This document shows, piece by piece, positions 35,396 to 45,096 of a stretch of 61,238 nt of DNA. The stretch lies in the NCBI GenBank assembly GCA_025361565.1, contig JANYKN010000049.1, positions 1 to 61,238 of the forward strand. The letters are read 5' to 3'. The notes beneath the pieces are model-generated. The model was given only the letters and a program-made list of their open reading frames with translations. It was not told where the DNA came from and ran no database searches. Every line of letters begins with the position of its first letter. Position 1 is the stretch's first letter. The translations under genes were made by a program, and so were the position numbers. The DNA comes from Bacteroidota bacterium. GTDB lineage: Bacteria > Bacteroidota > Bacteroidia > Bacteroidales > NBLH01.

Positions 35396-36424
35396 ATGAA
35401 AATCAAATTATTCATTTTTATTTTGCTCGTATTCAATTGGTCATGTGGTCCAAGTGCCGAAGAAATGGCCAATAAATCATCCGAAGCAATTAATACAAGT
35501 CCAACTGACGAATTGAGCAAGGCAGATACTGTAGCTGCTTATTCAGAACAATCCCCAATATCATCTGAAGAAACAAAGAAAGCTGATATGTCTGTAACAG
35601 ATCAGAAATTAGCCAATAAGTCAGTTACTATAAAACAGAATCCGGAAACCCTTTCCGATACTTTATATCTAAAAAATGTAAGGCTCAGTAAAAAATTTAT
35701 TAAAACTGCCGAACTAAAGTTTAAGGTAAAAAATGTTGAAAAAGTAACCCAAACTATTGAAGAGCTCACTTTAAAATTGGATGGCAACGTTCAACAATCT
35801 CAAATTAGAAGTAATTATGTTTCGACCAGGGATATAGAAATTTCGCAAGATACTGTAATGAAAGTTATAGAATATTATGTTGATAATAACTTAATAATAA
35901 GGGTTCCAAGCCTATATTTTGACAGTGTTTTAAATGAAATTTCCAAATTGTATATATACTTAGACTCACGCGATGTAAAAACTGAAGATGTCAGTACCAT
36001 TTTTTTACGTAATAAATTAAAAGGCGAAAAACGCACGGAATACGAAAAACGGATACAAAGAGCATCGGATCAGGGAAATAGAAAACTTGATGATATTGTT
36101 GAAGCTGAAAGAACAGCCTCCGATTTGGCAGATATAGCCATTGACAAAAAAATTGCGAATTACGAATTGCAAGATAAGATTGATTTTAGCACAATTACAA
36201 TTAATATGTACCAGGCAAATACTGTTAACAAAGAATTTGTTCAGAATACAACTTTGTCAGAATATCAGCCAAGTTTCTGGCGAAAAGCTATGAATGCAGT
36301 TCGAACAGGATGGGAAGTTATCTTGAATATTTTTATTGGATTATTGTATTTATGGCCATTGTATTTACTGGCAATCCTTGTTTATTATCTGATAAAAGCC
36401 ATTAGAAAAAGATTTAATAAATAA
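35396..36424 (+). CDS. DUF4349 lipoprotein with C-terminal membrane anchor
   Basis: This 342-residue protein has a lipoprotein signal (FILLVFNWSC). A Ser/Glu/Lys-rich linker follows (about 20-95), then a DUF4349 domain (about 100-290; FIKTAELKFKVKNVEKVTQT, DLADIAIDKKIANYELQDKI, STITINMYQ) with an internal coiled coil. A transmembrane helix (about 305-332, LNIFIGLLYLWPLYLLAILV) and a basic end follow. The function is unknown. The ATG at 35396 fits the signal peptide better than the TTG two codons upstream. A terminator follows. Confidence 0.85.
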   Translation: MKIKLFIFILLVFNWSCGPSAEEMANKSSEAINTSPTDELSKADTVAAYSEQSPISSEETKKADMSVTDQKLANKSVTIKQNPETLSDTLYLKNVRLSKKFIKTAELKFKVKNVEKVTQTIEELTLKLDGNVQQSQIRSNYVSTRDIEISQDTVMKVIEYYVDNNLIIRVPSLYFDSVLNEISKLYIYLDSRDVKTEDVSTIFLRNKLKGEKRTEYEKRIQRASDQGNRKLDDIVEAERTASDLADIAIDKKIANYELQDKIDFSTITINMYQANTVNKEFVQNTTLSEYQPSFWRKAMNAVRTGWEVILNIFIGLLYLWPLYLLAILVYYLIKAIRKRFNK

Positions 36425-36448
36425 ATATCACAATGCTTGTATATGATT

Positions 36449-36485
36449 AAACCTCTGCCAGTTATATAAACGTTGGCAGGGGTTT
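36449..36485 (+). terminator. Terminator of the DUF4349 gene
   Basis: The stem AAACCTCTGCCA / TGGCAGGGGTTT (one G-T pair) with a 13-base loop starts 25 bp after the stop and is followed by AATTTTT. Confidence 0.75.
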
Positions 36486-36739
36486 AATTTTTAATAAACC
36501 TTTCACTTATAATAATGATTTTGAGCCAATAGCTTGATTGGGCGAAATTAGCAATTCGTTTTTCTACTAGTGCTAGCATTAATATTTTAGTTTTCTGATA
36601 TATTCGACTTAACACTTTAAGCAAAATTGGAATTTCCCGGATTAATTTTAATTTTTTGTTGTTCAATTTTTAATTCCACTTAATTTTAAATGTTTCATTT
36701 CAGCCTGTTCAATCCTTTTCCCCTATAAAAAAATTGTAG

Positions 36740-36747
36740 TATCTTTG
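36740..36747 (+). promoter_or_regulatory. -7 promoter element of the DHH phosphoesterase gene
   Basis: TATCTTTG matches TAnnTTTG and lies 22 bases before the ATG at 36770. No clear -33 TTG is present. Confidence 0.45.
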
Positions 36748-36769
36748 ATGTTTTGCAAAATTTTAAGAG

Positions 36770-37795
36770 ATGAAGGAAGGTTTAACGGAAGTATTTAAGG
36801 CTATTGGAAAACAATTGGCCAGTGAAAAAAGTGTTGTAATTTTTGGTCATGTAAATCCTGATGGTGATGCAATTGGAAGCACATTAGGTCTCTATCACTA
36901 TTTAAAAACAAAAGTGGCAGAGGTTTTGGTGATCGTTCCAAATAATTTTCCAGGTTTTTTAAAATGGATGCCCGACAATGAAAAGATACTTCAGTTTGAC
37001 TCTCAGACAAAACTGGCTGCAGATGCAATAACCAAAGCAGATTTAGTTTTTTATTGTGATTTTAACGATCCAAAACGGGTTGAAAAAATGAATGAAATTG
37101 CAAAATCTGCAAGTGCTATTAAAATTATGATTGATCACCATCCTGATCCGGTAAATTTTGCGGAATACATGATTTCCGATATTTCTGTGAGCTCAACATC
37201 GGAATTGATTTATGAATTTATTTCGTTTTTAGAGGGAGGTAATCTAAGTGGAAAGGAAATTGCAGATTGTCTTTTAACCGGAATTATTACTGATACAGGA
37301 ATGTTTAATCACAATTCGGAGACCCGTAGGACATTTGAAATTGTAGCAGACTTAATGAGTATGGGAGCTGATAAAAAGCTAATTGTCCAAAAAATTTATA
37401 ATGAGTACCCGTTTGACAGAATGTTGCTTCTGGGAGATGCATTGTATAGCAAGTTTAAGTTTTATCCAGAATTTTCAACTTCCTTTATTTATTTGTCCGA
37501 GGATGACTTGAAAAAGCACAACCATCAAATGGGTGATACCGAGGGATTTGTGAATGTTGCACTTTCAGTTGCCGGGGCAAAATTTTCTGCTTTATTTATT
37601 GAAAAAGACGACCATGTTAAGATTTCTCTTCGTTCAAATGGAAAATTTGATGTCAACCTTTTTGCACGTAAATATTATCATGGCGGAGGACATAGGAATG
37701 CTTCAGGTGGAAAATCTTATGAATCTTTAAATAATACTGTTGATAAATTCGTTCAATTAATAGAAGAGCACCAAGATGAAATTGCATCGAGTTAA
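36770..37795 (+). CDS. DHH/DHHA1 phosphoesterase, NrnA-like
   Basis: This 341-residue protein has the DHH metal motifs: FGHVNPDGDAIGS (about 24-36), CDFNDP (about 95-100) and the name motif IDHHPDP (about 122-128). GIITDTGMF (about 172-180) follows. The C-terminal DHHA1 domain ends in GGGHRNASGG (about 304-313). NrnA-type enzymes degrade nanoRNA and pAp, and some relatives hydrolyse cyclic dinucleotides or their linear products. The length fits NrnA. It is followed on the same strand by the FKBP and both RSH genes. Confidence 0.92.
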   Translation: MKEGLTEVFKAIGKQLASEKSVVIFGHVNPDGDAIGSTLGLYHYLKTKVAEVLVIVPNNFPGFLKWMPDNEKILQFDSQTKLAADAITKADLVFYCDFNDPKRVEKMNEIAKSASAIKIMIDHHPDPVNFAEYMISDISVSSTSELIYEFISFLEGGNLSGKEIADCLLTGIITDTGMFNHNSETRRTFEIVADLMSMGADKKLIVQKIYNEYPFDRMLLLGDALYSKFKFYPEFSTSFIYLSEDDLKKHNHQMGDTEGFVNVALSVAGAKFSALFIEKDDHVKISLRSNGKFDVNLFARKYYHGGGHRNASGGKSYESLNNTVDKFVQLIEEHQDEIASS

Positions 37796-37909
37796 GAGTT
37801 TCGAATAACTGTAATGCCTAAAATCTAGAATTAATGTTGGCGGAAATTAGTGATTATATTTTAGAAACTGGTTATTTAATCATTATCTCATTCACATATT
37901 AAAAAGTAT

Positions 37910-38461
37910 ATGAAGTCCATTTTATTGAAAATATTAAAATTCCAATTTTTGACAATCATTTTAGCCATTTTTGTGTCCTGCAATAATGGGCAGGAAAAGA
38001 AAAAACGACTAACCAAAGATGAACTCAATAAATATAACAAATCACTAGTAACTGCCAATAAATACCTCACAACTTTAGATGCTGAACGAATAGGAAATTA
38101 TGTAAAAAGAAGAAATTGGGACATGAAGGTAACTGAATCCGGTCTCTGGTACCAAATATATGAAAAAGGAAATGGACCATTGGCAAAGGATGGGCAAATT
38201 GCGGTGCTTAATTATAAAATATCCCTGTTGGATGGAACGCTTTGTTATTCTTCGGACTCTTTGGGAGCAAAAGAGTTTGCAATTGGGCATGGAGGTGTTG
38301 AATCGGGCCTGGAAGAAGGAATTTTACTTTTAAGAAATGGGGATAAAGCACGATTTATTTTGCCTCCTTTTAAGGCTCACGGACTTATTGGGGATATGGA
38401 TAAAATTCCCGCAAGATCAATTATAGTTTATGAATTGGAAGTACTTGCGCTAAAAGATTAA
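37910..38461 (+). CDS. FKBP-type peptidyl-prolyl isomerase lipoprotein (GldI-like)
   Basis: This 183-residue protein has a lipoprotein signal ending at Cys24 (AIFVSC). A helical linker follows (about 30-75), then an FKBP domain (about 80-180): GLWYQIYEKGNGP, DGQIAVLNYKISLLDGTLCY, GVESGLEEGILLL and IIVYELEVLAL. It should help protein folding at the periplasmic membrane face. In gliding Bacteroidota similar lipoproteins include GldI, but this may be a general folding factor. It lies 114 bp after the DHH gene. Confidence 0.87.
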   Translation: MKSILLKILKFQFLTIILAIFVSCNNGQEKKKRLTKDELNKYNKSLVTANKYLTTLDAERIGNYVKRRNWDMKVTESGLWYQIYEKGNGPLAKDGQIAVLNYKISLLDGTLCYSSDSLGAKEFAIGHGGVESGLEEGILLLRNGDKARFILPPFKAHGLIGDMDKIPARSIIVYELEVLALKD

Positions 38462-38683
38462 TTAAAGTTGAAAATGGCTTTTAATCTAAAATAATTATTC
38501 AAAGTAATTGCTTATTAGATTAAATGTTGTGTTTAATGTGAAATTAAAAACTGAGAAATAACAAAGTTTAATAAATACGGATTTTATTTTGGGCTTAGTT
38601 TATGGATATTTAACTATTACAAAATGAACATTCAGAAAATTATTTTTAATTTTAGAATCTCTTGAAATTTCTTATCACTACAA

Positions 38684-40909
38684 ATGACAGATATTGAATT
38701 ATATAGTGAACTGCATGGCACGGATGAAGTTAAAAAGTCCTTCATGGAGTTATTTGATCTCTGCCCAAAATGCAATATCATTAAAAATAAAAAACTCCTA
38801 ATTGCTGCATTTAATTTTGCTTATGATGCCCATGCAGGCATGAAAAGAAAAACAGGTGAACCTTTTATTTCCCATCCAATAGAAGTGAGTAAAATTGTTG
38901 TGAAGGAAATCAAATTGGGTGTAACCTCTGCTGTTTGCGCCCTTTTGCACGACGTTGTTGAGGATAATGAAGAAATAAGCCTGGAAATGATTGCCGATAA
39001 ATTCGGAGACAAAGTAGCTTCAATAATTGATGGGTTGACAAAAATAACCAATGTTTATTCCGACGAAAAAAATGTGCAGGCAGCAACTTTTCGTAAAATG
39101 TTGATGTCAATTCCTAAAGATATCAGGGTGATTTTGATTAAGTTGGCTGACAGGCTCCATAACATGCGCACACTTGAGGGAATGTCAGAAAACAGACAAA
39201 TTGTTAAAGCTGGTGAAACGTTATACGTATATGCTCCATTGGCCCGCAGGTTAGGATTAAATAAAATTGGCCGCGAACTTGAAGATTTAAGTTTTAAGTT
39301 TCATTTGCCTGACAATTACAACAAACTCATGCAAATGATTGAAGCTTCAAAAGACAAAAGAGAACATATTTTGGAGGAATTTAAAGCAAAAATGGCTGAT
39401 GTACTTTTGGAGGAAAAAATAACTTGTGAAATTATAGGTATTAGAAAGTCTTTATATGCCACCTGGACAAAAATGAATGAAAAACACCTTTCATTTGATG
39501 AAATCCACAATTTCCAGACAATCAGGATAATATTTAAATCAAAAAACCGGATTCCGGAACGACGGCAATGTTACGATATCTATACACTAGTAACCGATGT
39601 TTTTATGCCGCGCAAAGGCAGTCTTCAGGATATGGTTAAAAATCCAAAAGCAAATGGTTTTGAGGCTCTTATTGTTGATATTATGATAAGCGATGGTAAT
39701 TGGCGCGAAGTGCAAATTTTAAGTCAACGAATGGCTGAAATAGCTGAACGCGGTTATTCTTCCGAAAAGCAAGTAGGTAGGGATAAAGAGCCAAGTGAAC
39801 GTGATAAATGGATTGAAAGTATTGGAGATCAAATTGTTAATCCAAAGAAAAGCGATCTTGATTTTCTAGATAATTTTAAGCTAAATTTATATATATCTGA
39901 GATATACGTATTTACACCCATCGGAAAAATAGTAAAACTCCCACGCGGATCTACTATATTGGATTTTGCTTTTCAAATACACACAGAATTGGGACTTCAT
40001 TGCATTGGTGCCAAAGTAAACAAAAAGCTTGTAAATATTGGATATGTATTAAACAGTGCAGATCAGGTTGAAATATTGGATTCAAAAAATGCCAAACCTG
40101 AAAAAAATTGGATGAATACTGTTATTTCTGCAAGGGCTAAAGACAGCCTTCGTGCTTATTTCAAGAAGGAACAGCGTGAAAATGCTCAGGAAGGGGAAAT
40201 TAAATTGAAAGAAATCCAAGCGAGCCTGGATATTCAAACAGATGAAACAACCATAAATAAATTGGTTAAATATTTTCAATGCAAAGATCAACAAGCACTT
40301 TATGGTAAAATTGGAAAGAACCTAATAAGTAAAAGTGAATTGATAAAAGGTTTTAAATCAGTTAGTTCTGTAGGGATTTTTGAAGGAATTATTCCGAGTT
40401 TTTTAAGACAAAAATCAATTGAAGAGATTGTTAAGCCAAAGGCAGAATTTAGTCATAAGAGTGCTTTTATTGCCGAAGAATTGGTAGACGAGCCTGAATA
40501 TGTTCTTGCAGATTGCTGTCATCCGGTTCCAGGAGATAAATCAATTGCCTTTCAGGATGATAATGAGCAAATTATTATTCATCAGATAACATGCAAAAAT
40601 GCAATAAGAATAAACGCTGAACAAGGACGTTCCATTGCAAAAGTATCATGGAAACCTCATAAATTAAATCAATATCTTGCCAAATTATTCTTAAGAGGGA
40701 TTGATCGTAAAAAAATAGTTCATGATTTGACTTATGTTATTTCAGATCAAATGAATGTGAATATGAAGTCGATTAATATTTCCGGAAATAATGGTATTTA
40801 TGAGGGCTCAATAATGGTATATGTTCCAAATCTTGATGTTTTACAAGCACTTGTTGTAAAATTGAAACGAATCGAAGGGATTAAAGAAGTTAGACGAGAT
40901 GAATTTTAA
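38684..40909 (+). CDS. Long RelA/SpoT homologue 1: hydrolase intact, synthetase degenerate
   Basis: This 741-residue protein has the full long-RSH order: HD hydrolase (about 30-190), synthetase (about 245-365), TGS (about 400-460), helical and Zn-finger/CC region (about 595-640), and ACT (about 665-741). The hydrolase residues are all present: His64, His89-Asp90, Glu93-Asp94, and Asp156/Asn160 in ADRLHNMRT. The synthetase is damaged: the catalytic Asp of the Y-D-L-x-A-I-R motif is Asn276 (HNFQTIR), Y-x-x-L-H is FEALI (326-330), E-V-Q-I-R is EVQIL (342-346), and A-A-H-W is lost. It is predicted to degrade (p)ppGpp only, a SpoT-like role. Confidence 0.93.
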   Translation: MTDIELYSELHGTDEVKKSFMELFDLCPKCNIIKNKKLLIAAFNFAYDAHAGMKRKTGEPFISHPIEVSKIVVKEIKLGVTSAVCALLHDVVEDNEEISLEMIADKFGDKVASIIDGLTKITNVYSDEKNVQAATFRKMLMSIPKDIRVILIKLADRLHNMRTLEGMSENRQIVKAGETLYVYAPLARRLGLNKIGRELEDLSFKFHLPDNYNKLMQMIEASKDKREHILEEFKAKMADVLLEEKITCEIIGIRKSLYATWTKMNEKHLSFDEIHNFQTIRIIFKSKNRIPERRQCYDIYTLVTDVFMPRKGSLQDMVKNPKANGFEALIVDIMISDGNWREVQILSQRMAEIAERGYSSEKQVGRDKEPSERDKWIESIGDQIVNPKKSDLDFLDNFKLNLYISEIYVFTPIGKIVKLPRGSTILDFAFQIHTELGLHCIGAKVNKKLVNIGYVLNSADQVEILDSKNAKPEKNWMNTVISARAKDSLRAYFKKEQRENAQEGEIKLKEIQASLDIQTDETTINKLVKYFQCKDQQALYGKIGKNLISKSELIKGFKSVSSVGIFEGIIPSFLRQKSIEEIVKPKAEFSHKSAFIAEELVDEPEYVLADCCHPVPGDKSIAFQDDNEQIIIHQITCKNAIRINAEQGRSIAKVSWKPHKLNQYLAKLFLRGIDRKKIVHDLTYVISDQMNVNMKSINISGNNGIYEGSIMVYVPNLDVLQALVVKLKRIEGIKEVRRDEF

Positions 40910-41310
40910 ATCTTTTTAGTAAAACCTGATTTTAATTGTTTTAATATCATTAATATTTAATTGTTTATCAACGTAATGAATTGTTTTATCAATAATAGTG
41001 AATTATTATCTGAATTTTCTACATTGTAAGTAAGAATTTTGTTTTTTTTGCGTTTGTAGATTAAATATAAAAACTTTCGAATCTAATATAATCTATTGAA
41101 ATTTAAATATTTGCGTTCTTAATTAATTGTTATATCAGTCAATTGATTTTGCTTTTATATTTTGGCACTCTAAATAAATAGCCAAACCATATTAAAAGAG
41201 AATTAATTAAGTATATATTATTATTGTTTAAACTAACTACAAAATAACTTTTTCTGTGAATAATTCTTATCTGTTTTTGGAAAAATTTTAAGTAATGAAT
41301 TAATAATGAA
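40910..41310. other. 401-bp gap between the two RSH genes
   Basis: This very AT-rich sequence separates two rightward RSH genes. It has no open frame of note and no strong hairpin or full promoter consensus. AATATTTG near 41108 is one base off a -7 element. Its length suggests the second gene has its own promoter. Confidence 0.4.
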
Positions 41311-43614
41311 ATGAAAGGATCTTTAAATTTGATTACCGGGCAAACAGAAATCATTAAAGTAAATATCAATAATAATATAAATGAAAAGTCTCCATATTTT
41401 GAGAGTATAAAGCAGAAATTCGCCGATTTTGTCAATAATTGCAGGAGATGTAAAGATCCAGAAGATATTAAGCTGCTTTGGCATGCATTTGAATTGGCTT
41501 TCAAAGCTTTTGATGGAATCAAAAAAAATTCGCACGAATACTATATTGAACATTCAATTGAAGTTGCAAAGATTGTGACCAACGAAATTGGTTTAGGCGT
41601 AAGATCTGCTGTAGCAGCTTTGCTTCATGATATTATAGATGAGACTGATTTTCAGATTGATGATATTGAACAAAATTTTGGCGAAAAGACAGCTTCTATT
41701 TTGAAAGGCCTAGCAAAAGTTCGTGAAGTAATAGACAGTCAGAATGTTGTACAAGCTGAAGCTTTCCGGAAAATACTCCTTACTTTATCCGATGATATCC
41801 GTGTTATTTTTATTAAAATAGCTGATCGCCTGCACCACATGCGAACACTTGATTTCTATTCTGAAAATAAGAAAATAAAAACAGTAGCTGAATCACTTTA
41901 TATTTATGTTCCGTTAGCACATAGACTTGGCTTATACAATATTAAAACCGAACTCGAAGATTTAAGTCTTAAATTTAAACAACCTGAAATCTATCAGGAA
42001 ATTAGCAGTAAAATTAGTGGAAGCGAAAAAGAAAGAACTCAGTTTATTACTAATTTTTCTCTTCCTATTATTAAAGAACTTGATGCCCAGGGTTTTGACT
42101 TCGAAATTGAAGGGCGCACAAAATCAATATATTCTATTTGGAGTAAAATGCAGCAAAAGCATGTTGGATTTAACGAAGTTTATGATTTGTTTGCCATACG
42201 TATAGTTTTTACTCCTAATAAACCTGACAGTGAAATTGATGATTGTTGGAAAATATATTCTCTGATTGCTAAGAAATATCCACCAAAAGTTGAACGTATT
42301 CGCGATTGGATAACTACTCCGAAACCAAATGGTTATGAAGCTCTTCACATCACTGTATTAGGCCCAAAAGACAGATGGGTTGAAGTGCAGATTAGATCTA
42401 AGCGCATGAATGAACTTGCTGAAATTGGTTTTGCTGCTCATTGGAAATACAAGGGAATTGCAGATCAAAAAACTGAACTTGATCATTGGATAAATGAGAT
42501 AAAAGAAAAATTAGGTAATACAGAGCATTTTGCCCAGGAATTTTTTGACAGTTTTAATCTGAACCTTTTTTCATCAGAAGTATTGGTTTTTACTCCCAAA
42601 GGCGAAATTATTACTTTACCTAAAAACGCAACTGTTCTTGATTTTGCTTTTGAAATCCATACCGATCTGGCTTTTAATTGCATTGGTGCAAAAATAGGAA
42701 GGAATGTAGTGCCTCTAAATCATGTTTTAAGTAGTGGTGATATTATTGAAATATTGAGTTCGACCAATCAAAAACCATCAGAACAATGGTATAATTTTAT
42801 AACAACTCAAAAATCGAGAAAAGGACTTAATAAAGTTTTTCATATTGAAAAAGTACATGATATCAACGAAGGGAAAAAAATATTCAAGTATTTGATTTCC
42901 AAACACAATATGTTTGTGGATAATAAAGTGATTAAAAAAATTCTCAAGCATTATCATTTAGCCTCAAAAAAAGAATTGTATCTGCAAATTGGGAGGGAAT
43001 CAATTGACCGTTCCGATCTAATTTCAATTATAAATCAAAAAGCAACTGTTGCTTTAATGAAGTTTTGGAAACTCCGTTTTTTTGATGAGAAACATGTTGA
43101 ATTAGGCAATAATAATGGTACATTGAATGAGTTTGCTGAAATGAAAATTCCTCCTTTTGTTGAAATCGCTGCTTGTTGTAAACCAAAACCTGGAGATCAG
43201 ATAATCGCCTATGAACTTCCTAACAATAAAATATTAGTACATAGAGAAGATTGTCAGATTATAAAAAGTCAAACTATTCCTGCCGGATCTCGAATTGTCG
43301 AAGCTGAGTGGATTGTAAAAGAATTACTTTCTCAGCTTTTTAAAATTGAGTTGAGCGGTAGCGACAGGCCCGGTATTGCTAATCAGGTAACCAGTTTAAT
43401 TTCCAATGAATTGAATGTAAATATCAAATCGCTTCATTTTGATACAAATAGTAATTTGTTTTATGGTTTTATCGAAGTTTTTCTTCCCAATAAAGATGTG
43501 TGCAAAGAATTGGTGAAAAATATTCAAAAGCTGGATGGAATTTTGGAAGTTAAAATTTTAAGTGATTATAGTCTTTCAAATATAAAGAAGGTAGAAATTC
43601 TTTCGGAGAACTAA
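41311..43614 (+). CDS. Long RelA/SpoT homologue 2: synthetase intact, hydrolase altered
   Basis: This 767-residue protein has the same domain order as its neighbour. The synthetase is intact: the R-x-K-S loop (GRTKSIYSIWSKM, about 268-280), catalytic Asp292 in YDLFAIR, GYEALH (341-346), EVQIRS (358-363) and AAHW (375-378). In the HD domain His81 and His106-Asp107 remain, but the following E-D pair is reversed to Asp110-Glu111, the N of R-L-H-N-M is His176, and D-G-x-T-K is KGLAK. TGS, CC (AACCKPKPGD) and ACT are present. It is predicted to make (p)ppGpp with weak or no hydrolysis, a RelA-like role. The start at 41311 is the most 5' ATG. Confidence 0.93.
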   Translation: MKGSLNLITGQTEIIKVNINNNINEKSPYFESIKQKFADFVNNCRRCKDPEDIKLLWHAFELAFKAFDGIKKNSHEYYIEHSIEVAKIVTNEIGLGVRSAVAALLHDIIDETDFQIDDIEQNFGEKTASILKGLAKVREVIDSQNVVQAEAFRKILLTLSDDIRVIFIKIADRLHHMRTLDFYSENKKIKTVAESLYIYVPLAHRLGLYNIKTELEDLSLKFKQPEIYQEISSKISGSEKERTQFITNFSLPIIKELDAQGFDFEIEGRTKSIYSIWSKMQQKHVGFNEVYDLFAIRIVFTPNKPDSEIDDCWKIYSLIAKKYPPKVERIRDWITTPKPNGYEALHITVLGPKDRWVEVQIRSKRMNELAEIGFAAHWKYKGIADQKTELDHWINEIKEKLGNTEHFAQEFFDSFNLNLFSSEVLVFTPKGEIITLPKNATVLDFAFEIHTDLAFNCIGAKIGRNVVPLNHVLSSGDIIEILSSTNQKPSEQWYNFITTQKSRKGLNKVFHIEKVHDINEGKKIFKYLISKHNMFVDNKVIKKILKHYHLASKKELYLQIGRESIDRSDLISIINQKATVALMKFWKLRFFDEKHVELGNNNGTLNEFAEMKIPPFVEIAACCKPKPGDQIIAYELPNNKILVHREDCQIIKSQTIPAGSRIVEAEWIVKELLSQLFKIELSGSDRPGIANQVTSLISNELNVNIKSLHFDTNSNLFYGFIEVFLPNKDVCKELVKNIQKLDGILEVKILSDYSLSNIKKVEILSEN

Positions 43615-43624
43615 AGTTCTTCAT

Positions 43625-44932
43625 TTAAAATGAGTTATCTTGATTAATTTTAATAGGATGTTTTTTCATCGACAGAAACATCGCATAGACTGCCAAAGCC
43701 AGGCTGAATAAAGCCAAAGCAAAAACACCTGAAAATCCCATCAATTGGTAAATGAACACTCCAAGTAAAGGAGCTAGCATTCCTCTAACTCCGGTAAGGG
43801 TCAAATGAATGGCCTGATAGCTGCTAACTTCATCATTTCTGCAAAAGTAGGCAGGGCCAATATACCACAGCAGAGCCATCATAGCTGCAAAAAAACCATA
43901 AGAAATATACGAAGCAATAAGCGTATAGTAGACTTTCAATTCCCAGAAATTAAAATAATAGGGCATAAATTCTGTTAATCCTAGAAAGAACAAATGAAAA
44001 AACATAGATGAAAAGGTGAAAATTGCAAATTTACGTGGATCTATATTTCCAATTAGCTTTCCAAAAAATGGTAAAATCAATATGGCCAGCGTATTATATG
44101 CATTCTTGTAAAATGCAATACTTGAGTAATTTAGATGTAGTTCTTTTTCAAAAAATATGGTTATAACTGCCATGGTTGAAAGCCAAGCCCAGCCATAAAG
44201 TCCAAAGCCAATCTCAAAATCACGATATGGTTTGTTTTCTTTTAAAATTATTCTGCTGTTTATAATGGAATCACGGATTGATGCATAAAAAGGCTTTTTA
44301 GTTTCTGCCACATCCGGTACTTCATCGTTAATATTTGTTAGAATATAAATTGAAATAATACCTAATGCAGCAGCAACGGGATAAATCCATGTGAATGAAA
44401 AATTATCTTTGTCGAGAAACCATCCAAAAAGAAAGGTAGAAACCAGCATCATAATTTTGTTTGCAGAAGAAGCATATCCATATAAACGTCCAAAATTAGC
44501 ATGGGAATAAGCATTTTTAAGTAAATGTGTAATGGCAGGAAACAGTAGTGGATTAGCCATATAATATATCAGAAAAATAATTAAAAATGCCAATTGAAAA
44601 TGCAACGGATCAATTGTGGAATTTGCATTTGACGGGAAAAAAGCAAAGAGCAATAATGGAAGCCTTGTTAATATCCCTGCATATCTGATTAAGCTTTTTT
44701 TTCGTCTTATACGTTTAAAAAGCTCATTAATAATAATTGAAAATAATAAAACCAATACCGTAGATTGAACTAAAAAGCCAATTTGATAATTGGTTCCTTT
44801 TAAACTTTTTATCAGAATATATTCGTTTAAAGCAAATAAACCCATAATAAATCCATCAATGATCGAATAACCCAAATGCAGCCAAAAAGTTTTTCGCTCA
44901 TTTCCTGAAATCTTTAATAAATTTTCAAACAT
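43625..44932 (-). CDS. Major facilitator superfamily transporter
   Basis: This 435-residue protein has twelve hydrophobic helices with a longer central cytoplasmic loop (NINDEVPDVAETKKPFYASI, about 200-220). A basic loop KRIRRKKSLIR lies between helices 2 and 3, as in MFS carriers. The substrate is unknown. I use the ATG at 44932 (MFENLLKISGNERKTF); an in-frame ATG at 44977 lies upstream of the -7 element at 44966-44973 and is less likely. It is convergent with RSH 2, with 10 bp between the stops. Confidence 0.83.
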   Translation of the reverse strand: MFENLLKISGNERKTFWLHLGYSIIDGFIMGLFALNEYILIKSLKGTNYQIGFLVQSTVLVLLFSIIINELFKRIRRKKSLIRYAGILTRLPLLLFAFFPSNANSTIDPLHFQLAFLIIFLIYYMANPLLFPAITHLLKNAYSHANFGRLYGYASSANKIMMLVSTFLFGWFLDKDNFSFTWIYPVAAALGIISIYILTNINDEVPDVAETKKPFYASIRDSIINSRIILKENKPYRDFEIGFGLYGWAWLSTMAVITIFFEKELHLNYSSIAFYKNAYNTLAILILPFFGKLIGNIDPRKFAIFTFSSMFFHLFFLGLTEFMPYYFNFWELKVYYTLIASYISYGFFAAMMALLWYIGPAYFCRNDEVSSYQAIHLTLTGVRGMLAPLLGVFIYQLMGFSGVFALALFSLALAVYAMFLSMKKHPIKINQDNSF

Positions 44933-44965
44933 TTTAAATTCAGCATTGGTTTTATTAACGGATGG

Positions 44966-44973
44966 CAAAAGTA
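44966..44973 (-). promoter_or_regulatory. -7 promoter element of the MFS gene
   Basis: TACTTTTG on the minus strand matches TAnnTTTG, 33 bases before the chosen start. Confidence 0.45.
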
Positions 44974-45096
44974 GCAAGTATTTTGGATTAAAACTGACTC
45001 AATTCTTCGGTTTAAATAATTCCAATATTCTAATTTAAATCAGTGAGACAATGATTTTAAAAGTCGAAGACGCATTAAAATCATTATGTCGAACTG

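Noticed and set aside
36484-36666. A 60-codon minus-strand frame after the DUF4349 gene
   Set aside because: It overlaps the terminator hairpin, has no recognisable features and reads as low-complexity Lys/Ile-rich sequence expected in AT-rich spacer.
38684-43614. A recent tandem duplication of an RSH gene
   Set aside because: The two proteins are clearly diverged throughout, differ in length and motifs, and are separated by 401 bp with no shared DNA identity, so the duplication is old or the genes arrived separately.
44933-44977. Upstream in-frame ATG (44977) as the MFS start
   Set aside because: It lies upstream of a full-match -7 element at 44966-44973, so the mRNA would not include it; the ATG at 44932 fits MFS N-termini.
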